Shown here one piece after another: positions 56,177 to 64,000 of a stretch of DNA of 64,000 bases (the first letter of the stretch is position 1; each line of letters opens with the position of its first letter). Origin of the DNA: Gnetum montanum (taxonomy: Eukaryota; Streptophyta; Gnetopsida; Gnetales; Gnetaceae); contig MNCI01003767.1 in NCBI GenBank assembly GCA_015680685.1, positions 304,077-368,076 on the forward strand, given 5' to 3'. A program made the translations under genes and the position numbers. The notes below the pieces were generated by a model. That model was given only the letters and a program-made list of their open reading frames with translations. It was not told where the DNA came from and did not search any database.

Positions 56177-56928
56177 TAGTGCCCAAGCGCACAATTGGGA
56201 AGAAGTCTTTTAGCAATCAAGTAACGAAACTCTTGTAGTCTATTTGAAAGTTAGATTATTTTCCAAGTGCCCACAGTAGGAGGTCTAAGTGTGGACAGAT
56301 CTTTATTTAAGCATTTTTTACCTAAGCACATCTTATGTACGACAATAAAGACAAGCTCTTTGATTCATCCTTGCAGCACTTGAGATTTGTTTTCTTACAC
56401 ATTTCTTTTATTTTATTTTCTTATGCATTTATTTTATTTTATGCACTTTACATCTCTATTATTAGCACAACAATTCATTTTGATCAATTAAGCAAATCGT
56501 TAAATTACACAAGCACGACCACTTCAAGCATGCGTGTAATGCTTAGTAACCCAGTAACGATTAGCGTTTGGTAATCTCAGCAGTGTTGCACTAGCTTAGG
56601 ATGTGTATGGAAAGTGGTAACAGATGCTGGTGTTAGGATTAGTTAGAACTTAGTTAATGAGTAATTAAGTTAAATTAGTCACTTAGTTACCTCTCTCCTT
56701 CCCTACTAGTGCAAGACATAAAAACATAAAAGCTATAAAAATCATATGCCTCAAGCTTACTTAAACATACAATCTTGACATACAGGTAAGCTTCGGAAAA
56801 CAACGATCAACCAACCTATCCTTGTTCCACAAGGGTGCATAACCACTTAGTCCTTGGAATTCATCCGAATCGTGCATGAAACACTTGTATTCGTATGGTT
56901 GAGTGTAGGGGTACCTCATTGCTCATTA

Positions 56929-57397
56929 GTGGGGTTTGGTTCAAGCTAAGAAGGTAAGCTTCTTTTAGTTAAATCTTGGAACCTTCTTCTTGTTTTGGCT
57001 ACAAATTACCTATTCTCTTCTATGAAAGTCATTAAACTTTGAGTTAAATGATCCAATTACTCATTAACAAGATTTCTAAATGGTTTATAATTATTTTGAG
57101 GGATTGGTAGTAATTTTTGATAAAATGATCTTGGTTAGAATGGTAAAGGAGGTTGATTTCTCATTTATTGAAAAGCTCTTAGAGATTATTAAATTTTTTC
57201 ATTACAGTCGACCAAGGCTAGACAAGTTTTGATTTAATGTTGCTTATTTCTACATAAATTGTAGACTTTCTCCTTAGCAAAATAAGATTGTTTATTAATT
57301 AATCTTGTTAATTCATCAATATTTATATTTAATTACTCAATTTGATGGGTTACACCTTTCATGACATCAATTTTTGGTCAACATTTTCTGTGATATA
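56929..57397. other. between two Athila-like elements; no gene recognised
   Basis: AT-rich. The minus strand has weak fragments (NPHF-like and SFTILTKIIL) that do not make a domain. It is the older sequence into which the neighbouring elements inserted. Confidence 0.35.
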
Positions 57398-58279
57398 TGA
57401 TGAGCAGTGAGTAGACCCTACACCCAATCATACAAATCACTAAGCGTTCACATGTGATCCAGTCAAATTCCATGGACTTATAGCCTTCTAAGAATACTAG
57501 TCTCTAGGAAGTGAAACTAACCATTGCAATCATTGTCTTTCCAATTACACTTGTGAAATGCAAGGGTATGGTTAAGTGCAACTGAGGTATATAATTTCTC
57601 TCATTTTTATGTTTTGTGTTTTAAGTCTTATAAGGGTAAAGAATAATGAATAAGATAAAATAATTAAATTGCTAATTTAATCTAACTAGCTACACCTAAC
57701 TAATCCTAGAATAGGCATCCATTTCGACTTGTCATACACATCTTGAACACATTTAATGCTACTGGGTTATCAAATGTTAAGTGTTACTAGGATTACCAAG
57801 CACTAAGTCTATGCTCAAAGTGGTCATGCTTATGTGCTTAATTAATCACTATTTTATCTAGCTTAATTTATCCTAATTAATTATTTAATTACCTAATGCA
57901 TTAAAGAAAATTTTATAAAACATTAAATGCATAAATAAATAATTAATCTATTTCAAAGTGTTGTAAGGTTTATCAAAAAGCTCATCTTTATTGTCGCACA
58001 CACTACTATGCTTAAGCATAACAGTGCTCAAATAAAGATTTGTACACTCTTGACTCCTAATATCAGCACTTAGAAAAATATTCTAACTTTCAAATGATAA
58101 AATTGCAAGAGCTTCACTAAAACTATGATAAGATATTCCATAAACATGATGGGTGAACATGTATTTATAGGCAAAAATAGACACTACATCGACAAGGTCA
58201 TGTCAATGCATCAAATCATGCATTGCCAAGGCCTAGTTGATGAGGCCTAGTTGATGGAGCCCAATTAACACATTCATCA
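57398..58279 (-). repeat. Athila-like 3' LTR
   Basis: TGATGAGCAGTGAGTAGACC at 57398 and CATTCATCA at 58279, followed by the conserved ACCCCCATGAATGAATG pre-LTR segment. The TATAAATA box is at 58169-58162. Between the LTR end and TATA lies a tandem AGGCCTAGTTGATG pair (about 58228-58256), not GATATC or TTACTCTAG. Confidence 0.8.
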
Positions 58280-58519
58280 TACCCCCATGAATGAATGAAA
58301 ACTCATCATTGAGTTCTTTACAAATTCAGAAAAATATGGAATTATTGACTAACGACAAACACTCAAAAAATACAAATAAACACTAAGTGCTTGAGTGTAT
58401 AGATATACAATCATTACAAAATTTTCTGGTGTTTAGGACTACAAAATTGAACACTAGGATAAAATTCGACAAACACAATCCATTTTTATGGTGTAAAGAT
58501 GATGAAGAAGATTAAACAG

Positions 58520-60100
58520 TCCCAGGAGGTGGAGGCTTGTGAGGTTCCGAATGACCTTCTTCTACTTTAGGCACATGTGGTGCTTGAGGCTTTTGTGGTT
58601 GTCCTACTATAGCTACAACTTGTGGTGGAAGATGGAAAGAATCCAACAATGCTTTCCATCTTCTTCTCCTTACTCCTAGGATCATGCATGGTCAATGTAG
58701 CTTCACCAATGTGGGCTAGAATGGGTACATTCTAAGGACAGGGCATTGTTAAAAACAACTTCTTGACATTAATGAACTAGGAAAGAAATTGTTTGTGTTC
58801 AATGTCAAACACCTTGATTGCATTCTGTAGTTCCTGGTAATCATTCATTCTTCTAGCTAGGTTCTCAGTAGTTGATCTTTTATCAATTAATCTTGCTATG
58901 AGAACTTTGAGTTTAGCATTTACAGTCTTAAGCTTTTGTTTAGTTTCCTTATGGTGCTTAAACTCTACCTCACACAACAAGTACGAGCTAGCCACCTACT
59001 TCTCTAACTCTAACTATTGCTATCTGGTAGTTAGCATTGCCAGGTTTGCATATCAGAGGTTGGTGAGTACCATGTATTCTATCATTTTCTTCAATATGCA
59101 ACTCCTTCATCTAGATCTCCACTTTATTGTAGGCATCTATCCCATCAATGATAGGTTGTCATACCTCATTTCCTTGCTAGAGTTGTTGGAGGATCTCATT
59201 AACTTTTTCCTTAGCCATTTGGATGTGTTTTCCATTAACTTCTTTCTGTAAACCAACCTGATCTTTGTAGTGGTTGTTGACTCTCTCAAATTTAAGAGCC
59301 TCATTGTTCTAGATGGCAATCTCAATCCTAGATTTTTGGCATAAGGCACAAACTTCCTCCATAGAGAGATTTCTATTTTTTTCCTCCAATATTCAAAGCT
59401 TAATGTTTACCCTAGCTAGTTGCTCCTATTGTTGATGGATAAATTCTTGCATCTGCTATTTCTACACATCAACATTTTGAAGGCAATGATTCTCTACAAT
59501 TAGCATCTCATTCTCTAAGCATGTCTAGACCAAGTCCTTCTGAATTGAATATGTCTTGGCCTTGGTCATGGATTAATCAAAGATGTTCATTACCATCCTT
59601 GCCTCAACCTATTCAAGTATATCTTGAAGTTATTGAAAGCTTCATCTCTTATCAGTGTAGGGTTGAAGAGCATAGGATTAGTTAGGAGGGCTCTTAATTT
59701 AGCAACCTCCACAGCCAAGCATTGGTTTTGCACTTGATCAGTTTCAAGTTGCCCTTCCAAAATGATGCATTTGCCCATTGCTTCAAGCAACTCTAACTAT
59801 GTGATGTTATCCAAAAAATTTAAGATATTCAAAATTGGTTGCCTAGTTCCCACTAGTCAATCTAGTAACTCCTCGTGTTGAGCTACACTCAATCAACCGC
59901 TAAGAGTTCCTATGGACATCTACACATCTCTAAGCATAAAAAAATCTAGTATAGATGTCGTAGATACATTTAGTTCTTCGACAATCTGATCAGCAACCAC
60001 TTCTATTATTGTCTCCTACCCTTAGTACTACATCACCAAGACAACTTCCCCCTCACCTTTCTTCAAGTATACTGAAAAGGTAGCGGCATTCTCAGAGATT
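58520..60100 (-). pseudogene. coiled-coil part of the Athila-like extra protein
   Basis: Descending frames read CIILEGQLETDQVQNQCLAV, EVAKLRALLTNP, DEAFNNFKIYLNRL, GIEIAIQNNEALKFERVNNH, YKDQVGLQKEVNGKHIQMAK, EKVNEILQQLQQGNEV, FKHHKETKQKLKTVNAKLKV and RRMNDYQELQNAIKVFDIEH. Heptad-like spacing of Leu/Ile/Val with many Lys, Glu and Gln indicates long coiled coils. The C-terminus is Pro/Ser/Thr-rich (HSEPHKPPPPGT). It follows the mobile-type domain in the same orientation. Function unknown; often called env-like by position only. Confidence 0.55.
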
Positions 60101-60599
60101 TCTAAGAATTACTATTGTTGCGAGAGAGACATCATTACCTCTAAGGCACTAAGATTTGACCTTAAGGGAAAATGTGTTCTTTTGGTTGAGAATATTGGCC
60201 CACCTCCCTTCATCTGACTAATTGTTCAAGCCACTTTATTGAGGTGACTTATTATAGGATGGTACACATATGAATCCCCACCACTTATTCCTGTTTACTG
60301 CTCTCGCTCATGCAAGAGCTACTCTTAGATTTTGCAAAAGCATTCAATGGTAGTGTGGGCCTATGGCATTACTTTCTAAGTGGATGGTAGAGGTGGTTGT
60401 TGTTACTCCTCTTGTTTGGACATGGCAAGGGTCTTATCTTTCATCATTTTAGACTAGGAGGCAATGGAAGTATGCCTAATTGTGTCATTTGCATAGTAGA
60501 CTATCCATACACTTTTACAGAGTTTTCTAATCAAACATGAAAAGGGTAGGGTTTTCCATCCACATTCATTTTCCTTGAAGCATTTTTATATCTCTAAAT

Positions 60600-61340
60600 A
60601 TATTAGCTATGAAAGATTTATAGGGAATTTCCCACTTAAAGTAACACATCCACAAGCAAAGAAAGTAGTCACCTTGCTAAGCCTCACCATCAGATTGAGG
60701 TGATAAGCTGCAATCATCAAGTATATGCACTTTGCTATTGTGAGTGCACAAAACTCCTTGTAGTTAACCCCATAACACTACTAGGTCCACTCCATTTTTG
60801 CCTCTAGGTCTTCTTGCATGCAGTTCTTTGCCAGATGGATCCCAAAATCAAGTAGACCAAGAGCCTGCGTAATAGCTTCTACCGAGTAGGACACTTGAAT
60901 GTCCCTGATTCTCACAGTGGCTCTTGCCTTTCTACTATTCCAAAAGAGATATATCTCTTCCATGTGCCACTCTTTACTAGAAGTGATGATTGGCCACATG
61001 GAAGAGTTTTGCAACTACATCTTAACTTCTAGTGGAGCATGTTCTAAGAATGGCTCAAAGTTTAGTTTTTGCATAACTAAGCGTTGGGCATCATGAGGCT
61101 TGATTCTATCAAGGCAGGTTTGTGTCAATGTGACCTCAAGTTTTGGTATGGGCCTTGGTGCCTCTCCTCTTTGAGATTGTCCTAGTGCAACCTCTTCTTT
61201 GAGAATCTATCAAACAAATTCCACTTTGGACTCCTCTCGAAGAGGTCCCATTATGTGAGTTTCTACCTCCTGCTCCTAGGTTTGTTCTTGCTATTTCCTT
61301 CTAGCTTTGGATCATTTGTCCTTTTTTAGGATGATCCTCC
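60600..61340 (-). pseudogene. plant-mobile/putative plant transposon-type domain
   Basis: The minus strand reads ETHIMGPLREESKVEFV, RPIPKLEVTLTQTCLDRI, KPHDAQRLVMQKLNFEPFLE, WPIITSSKEWHMEEIYLFW, RATVRIRDIQVSYSVEAITQ, ALGLLDFGIHLAKN and GVNYKEFCALTIAKCIYLM. 'EIY.F........VRI+.IQVSYS.EAI...LGL' resembles the putative plant transposon (PF20167-like) domain carried as an extra ORF by some gypsy elements. 60781-61014 is open. Family call by eye. Confidence 0.45.
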
Positions 61341-62509
61341 TTCATATAGCCATTTTAGTCTTTGTGTCATTTGTGATCACAACATGACCAAGGGTTAGCA
61401 TTTAATGTATAACTTGAAATAATTTGGATACCTTATCTCTTTGGGATTTTACACCCAGCTAAGTTGTAATCATGGTTGATTTCATCATCTAAATTATTAT
61501 TTTATTTATATTTTAATATTAATTAATTTTAGGTTTACCAAAGTCACTGAAGGTGGTTGATTCTTAAGGTGGTTGATTATTAATATTGATCTTAATATTC
61601 ATCAATATTAATCCACTCTAAGATCAATCCACCTCCTTGAGACACAAGAATGCTTCCACAAATCAAATACCATTTCTTTTAGAGAAGAAAAGAGAAGCAA
61701 GAAGTGAGAAAGGGCCTTAGTTAGAGGGGACCTTCACACATTGGTAACATTTCTTTCTAGTCCCATAACTAGTGCTTGTAGCCTATTTATTATGTCTAAG
61801 GTGATGTGCTTTGAATTCCCACCATCATTTTTTTCAGATGGAAACCACACCATGCAAAGACTTATTTAACTTCCTATTATTGGTCAACACAGAACATTAA
61901 GAGATTGATGAAAAATACACTTGCACTGAAGATGGTAGAAGATACATAGAGCTTTGAATCCCCTTGAAAGCACACCCTTTTCAAACCTTTGAATCCTTTC
62001 CAAGTATGGAAAATACCAAGATCACAAGTTCGTTAAGGTTTTATTAATGAAAAGGGACCTCATGTTTCCAAATTAGGAAAAATCATAGTTTGTGGATGGA
62101 TGGATGATGTGGGCTCACTGCCTATTCCATGGAAAAGAAACTTTATCTTAGTCATCAATAATAAAAATTCAAAAATAGAAACTAGACATTAACAATAAAA
62201 AATGTCAAGTACAAATCACCATTAGCAAATAGCTATAGCATCATTGTGTCTTGTTGGCAATAAGGCACTTTATTAGTAAAAATCATGATAGAATCATACC
62301 AAAATAGAATAAAATATTCAAGAAATTGTAAAATATTCAAGAAAGATAAAATGTACAAATGATGTTATAAAATAAAAATTGAAAAGATTAATAAAGTAGA
62401 AAATAAAAAGGTGTAAGATAAAGAAGGCGTAAACCAAAAATTTGTAAAAATAAGTGTAAAACAAAAACATGTAAAATAAAAAGATGAAAAATTAAGCCAC
62501 TATAATGGT
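61341..62509 (-). other. spacer between pol and extra ORF
   Basis: No domain seen. Parts (61680-61850) match the plus-strand element's spacer at 54640-54770 in reverse. AT-rich and Lys/Asn-rich frames at 62290-62500 look like simple sequence. Confidence 0.5.
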
Positions 62510-62668
62510 TAGCATGGATGTCCATCTCCCCCATGACTAAGTTGTAAGGAGGAGATTTTAAAAATTAAGCATGGTTGTCCATCCATTAAGGCATTGTTTC
62601 CACTGCCTTGCTTAGGTTCATGGAAAGGTTTGACTTGTGTGTTGACCAACTACTTTTTGTTTGAACTC
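62510..62668 (-). pseudogene. end of Athila-like pol
   Basis: The reverse strand (TTGGTCAACACACAAGTCAAA, CCTTTCCATGAACC, GATGGACAACC, then CTCCTTACAACTTAGTCATG and GGGGGAGATGGACATCC) aligns with 53900-54045 at the end of integrase of the plus-strand element. It is cut by the LTR at 62669. Confidence 0.65.
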
Positions 62669-63094
62669 TGATGAGTGGCGAGGTACCCCTACACTCAACC
62701 ATACGAATACGAGCGTGCACGTGCGATCCGGTCGAACTCTGCAGACTAAATGCCTTAACACCACAAGAAACACTTGGGGTTAATCGTTCGTTGTCTTCCC
62801 AGGCTTGCTTGTAAGTGTCACGGTGTATGGTTAAGCAAGTCTGAGGTATGTGATTTTTTTGGTATTTTTCGGTTTATCTTCTATGCTATCAGAGGAAAGG
62901 GTTGAGAAACTAAGCTAACTCTAACTAATGTCCTAAGTCTAAATTAACTAGCGTCAGCATCCGTTCCCACTTACCGGACACACCCTGAACTATGCAACTG
63001 TGGCTTACCAAACGCTAATCGTTACTGGGATCACCACACGTAATGCAAGTGCTCAAAGTGGTCGTACTGAGGCACCTATTTAGCTTAAGTGTGA

Positions 63095-63350
63095 TAAGCA
63101 GCCGATTCCTTAGCTAGCCGTACACACCCGTGGGTGCTCGTAACTAAGTCGTACTTATCACACGTTCTAGCCTAGCAATGAGTAGCCGATTCCTTGACTA
63201 GCCGTACACATTGGACTACCACTGGGATTACCAAGCGCAGAATCCTAGAATACGCTACTAGGTTACCAAGCAGCCAATGCTCGTAATCAAGTAGTACTCA
63301 TGTGTTGCGACAAGCAGCCGATTCCTTAACTAGCCGTACACGTCCGTAGA
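63095..63350. repeat. internal LTR repeats of CAGCCGATTCCTT..TAGCCG units
   Basis: Units beginning AGCCGATTCCTTAGCTAGCC (63098), AGCCGATTCCTTGACTAGCC (63182) and AGCCGATTCCTTAACTAGCC (63306), each followed by GTACAC, recur with roughly 80-125 bp spacing, with GCTCGTAA..AAGT.GTACT between. This makes the LTR about 200 bp longer than its relatives. Confidence 0.75.
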
Positions 63351-63621
63351 TGCTCGTAATCAAGTTGTACTTGTGTGCACTAGGAAAGCAGTAAATAAAA
63401 AACAATAAATAAAGCCACGTGCTGCAAGGTTTATCCAATCAAGTTCGTCTTTATTGTTGTACGTAACTTGGGTTCAGGTTACAAGCTTCTCGAATAAAGA
63501 GCTGTTCACTCTAAGACTCCTACTGCGGGCATATGGGAAAAATTCTAACTCTGGAGTGATCAATCTACCAGAGCTTCGCTACTTCTAGCCAGGATTGGGA
63601 AATGAAGGGAGTGCCGCCTCT

Positions 63622-63629
63622 TATTTATA
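63622..63629 (-). promoter_or_regulatory. TATAAATA box of the LTR
   Basis: The minus strand reads CTATAAATAAG about 17 bp downstream of the GATATC array. Position is conserved across the family. Confidence 0.6.
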
Positions 63630-63645
63630 GATATGGCGGCGGACC

Positions 63646-63744
63646 GTGATATCGCATACGCGATATCGCAGGGAAAGACGCGATATCGCATATTGCATGA
63701 GATGCGATATCGCGGCGGCCGCGATATCGCGTACGTGATATCGC
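63646..63744. repeat. GCGATATCGC palindrome array in U3
   Basis: Six GATATC sites in about 100 bp (63648, 63662, 63682, 63705, 63723, 63737), four in the perfect 10-bp palindrome GCGATATCGC and two as GTGATATCGC. Spacings are 14-23 bp. It lies directly upstream of the TATA box on the minus strand. Confidence 0.9.
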
Positions 63745-63770
63745 GGCACAGTGCATGTCGCGTCTCATCA

Positions 63771-64000
63771 TACCCCCATGACTGAATGAAAACTTGTCCT
63801 TGAGTTCCTTACAATAATATCAGGTAGGTATGGGATTATTAGGGGAAATGGAACTAATGGGATGACATGTGAACGGTCTTTATTACAAGACTTGACAAAA
63901 CTGGTGTTCATGACAACAAGGGTGAACACCTTATTACAATGACATCAGGCCACAGTTGGCAGCTGAGAGAAAAGAGGAGAGAGAATAGAAGAGAAGAAGA
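63771..64000 (-). mobile_element. 3' internal end of an Athila-like element running off the window
   Basis: The conserved pre-LTR segment (reverse of TCATGGGGGTA) is followed by non-coding or C-terminal extra-ORF sequence. Nothing further can be said from 230 bp. Confidence 0.6.

Larger units (their letters stand above)
46998..56928 (+). mobile_element. Athila-like Ty3/gypsy element, near full length
   Basis: A plus-strand element with truncated 5' LTR (46998-47659), tRNA-Asp-type PBS, gag, protease, RT, RNase H, integrase, a long post-pol spacer and 3' LTR (55943-56928). The two LTRs align well by eye, with a difference every 10-15 bases. Each ORF carries stops and at least one frameshift, so it is dead but younger than most neighbours. 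The 5' LTR lacks roughly the first 330 bp including U3 array and TATA box, so it would also lack its promoter. Confidence 0.85.
55943..56928 (+). repeat. 3' LTR
   Basis: It runs from TGATGAGAGTAG at 55943 to GCTCATTA at 56928 (terminal CA mutated to TA). The order is the U3 array (55952-56155), TATAAATA (56169), R/U5. It shares GACAATAAAGACAAGC, TGCGTGTAATGCTTAGTAA and GGTTGAGTGTA with the 5' LTR. Confidence 0.85.
57398..62668 (-). mobile_element. Athila-like element with extra ORF, 5' part displaced
   Basis: The minus strand has pol end (62668-62510), spacer, a plant-mobile-type domain, a long coiled coil, the conserved pre-LTR segment and the 3' LTR (58279-57398). Its pol end is interrupted at 62669 by the LTR of another element of the same family, so the upstream part may lie beyond the window. 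The extra ORF region of about 4 kb is much longer than the 1.9 kb spacer of the 46998-56928 element. Confidence 0.7.
62669..63770 (-). repeat. Athila-like 3' LTR, least decayed copy
   Basis: From TGATGAGTGGCGAGG (62669) to CGTCTCATCA (63770), with inverted ends intact. CpG is abundant, so it is probably the youngest insertion here. The pre-LTR segment (ACCCCCATGACTGAATG) follows at 63771, showing that the element body lies to the right. U3 has an intact GATATC array and a TATAAATA box; the body has several internal copies of a segment with CCGATTCCTTAACTAGCCGT near 63095-63340. Confidence 0.85.

Noticed and set aside
55932-56238. Two open frames of 94-98 codons with repetitive Val/Ile/Thr/Leu
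   Set aside because: They read through the TTACTCTAG array on both strands and have no other support.
1-64000. tRNA, rRNA or other structural RNA genes
   Set aside because: No cloverleaf with A and B boxes or rRNA text noticed on reading; a tRNAscan or Infernal run would decide.

Overview
This window looks like intergenic heterochromatin from a large plant nuclear genome, probably a gymnosperm or conifer; the species is inferred, not shown. The sequence is AT-rich and has no intact gene, rRNA or tRNA that I can recognise. Nearly all of it is decayed LTR retrotransposons broken by stops and frameshifts. Primer-binding sites match plant tRNA-iMet and, in one element, tRNA-Asp. An 'n' at 17291 in a G run suggests a clone-based draft.

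Layout. 1-1128: Ty3/gypsy gag-protease remnant (+). 1129-4400: a CpG-rich island unlike its surroundings, with a splice-bounded candidate exon, tandem duplications and a two-level minisatellite; it may be a dying host gene on the minus strand. 5301-6615: LTR and 3' end of an Athila-like element (-). 9936-15898: tandem gypsy array LTR-gag-pol-LTR-gag (-), in which most of pol is replaced by an Asn/Asp-rich frame. 15899-24770: one Ty1/copia element (-) split by a second copia (17260-21922) and by a solo Athila-like LTR (23133-23960). 25290-32110: a gypsy gag (+) split by a third copia (25693-31715) that keeps gag zinc knuckles but no enzymes. 33202-35285: gypsy integrase plus LTR (-). 35702-43350: gypsy mosaic (+) with repeated gag and LTR pieces and the fullest gypsy pol. 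44659-46997: Athila-like pol (-). 46998-56928: near full-length Athila-like element (+) with tRNA-Asp PBS, gag, protease, RT, RNase H, integrase and both LTRs. 57398-62668: Athila-like element (-) with an extra protein combining a plant-mobile-type domain and a coiled coil. 62669-64000: the youngest-looking Athila-like LTR (-).

The genes are not an operon or pathway. They are successive, nested retroelement insertions, and the order of insertion can partly be read from which element interrupts which. None appears able to transpose by itself: each is missing domains or has stops in them.

The most unusual signals are regulatory. LTRs of the TGATGAG...CTCATCA Athila-like family share a body and a TATAAATA box, but just upstream of that box carry different short-repeat arrays (GATATC palindromes, TTACTCTAG units, or a GGCCTAGTTGATG duplication). 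Separately, LTRs of both gypsy and copia elements carry clusters of AGATGTCT/AGACATCT, many containing the auxin-response core TGTCTC. The substituted reading frame at 12185-12775 and the nested minisatellite at 2997-3408 also deserve checking.
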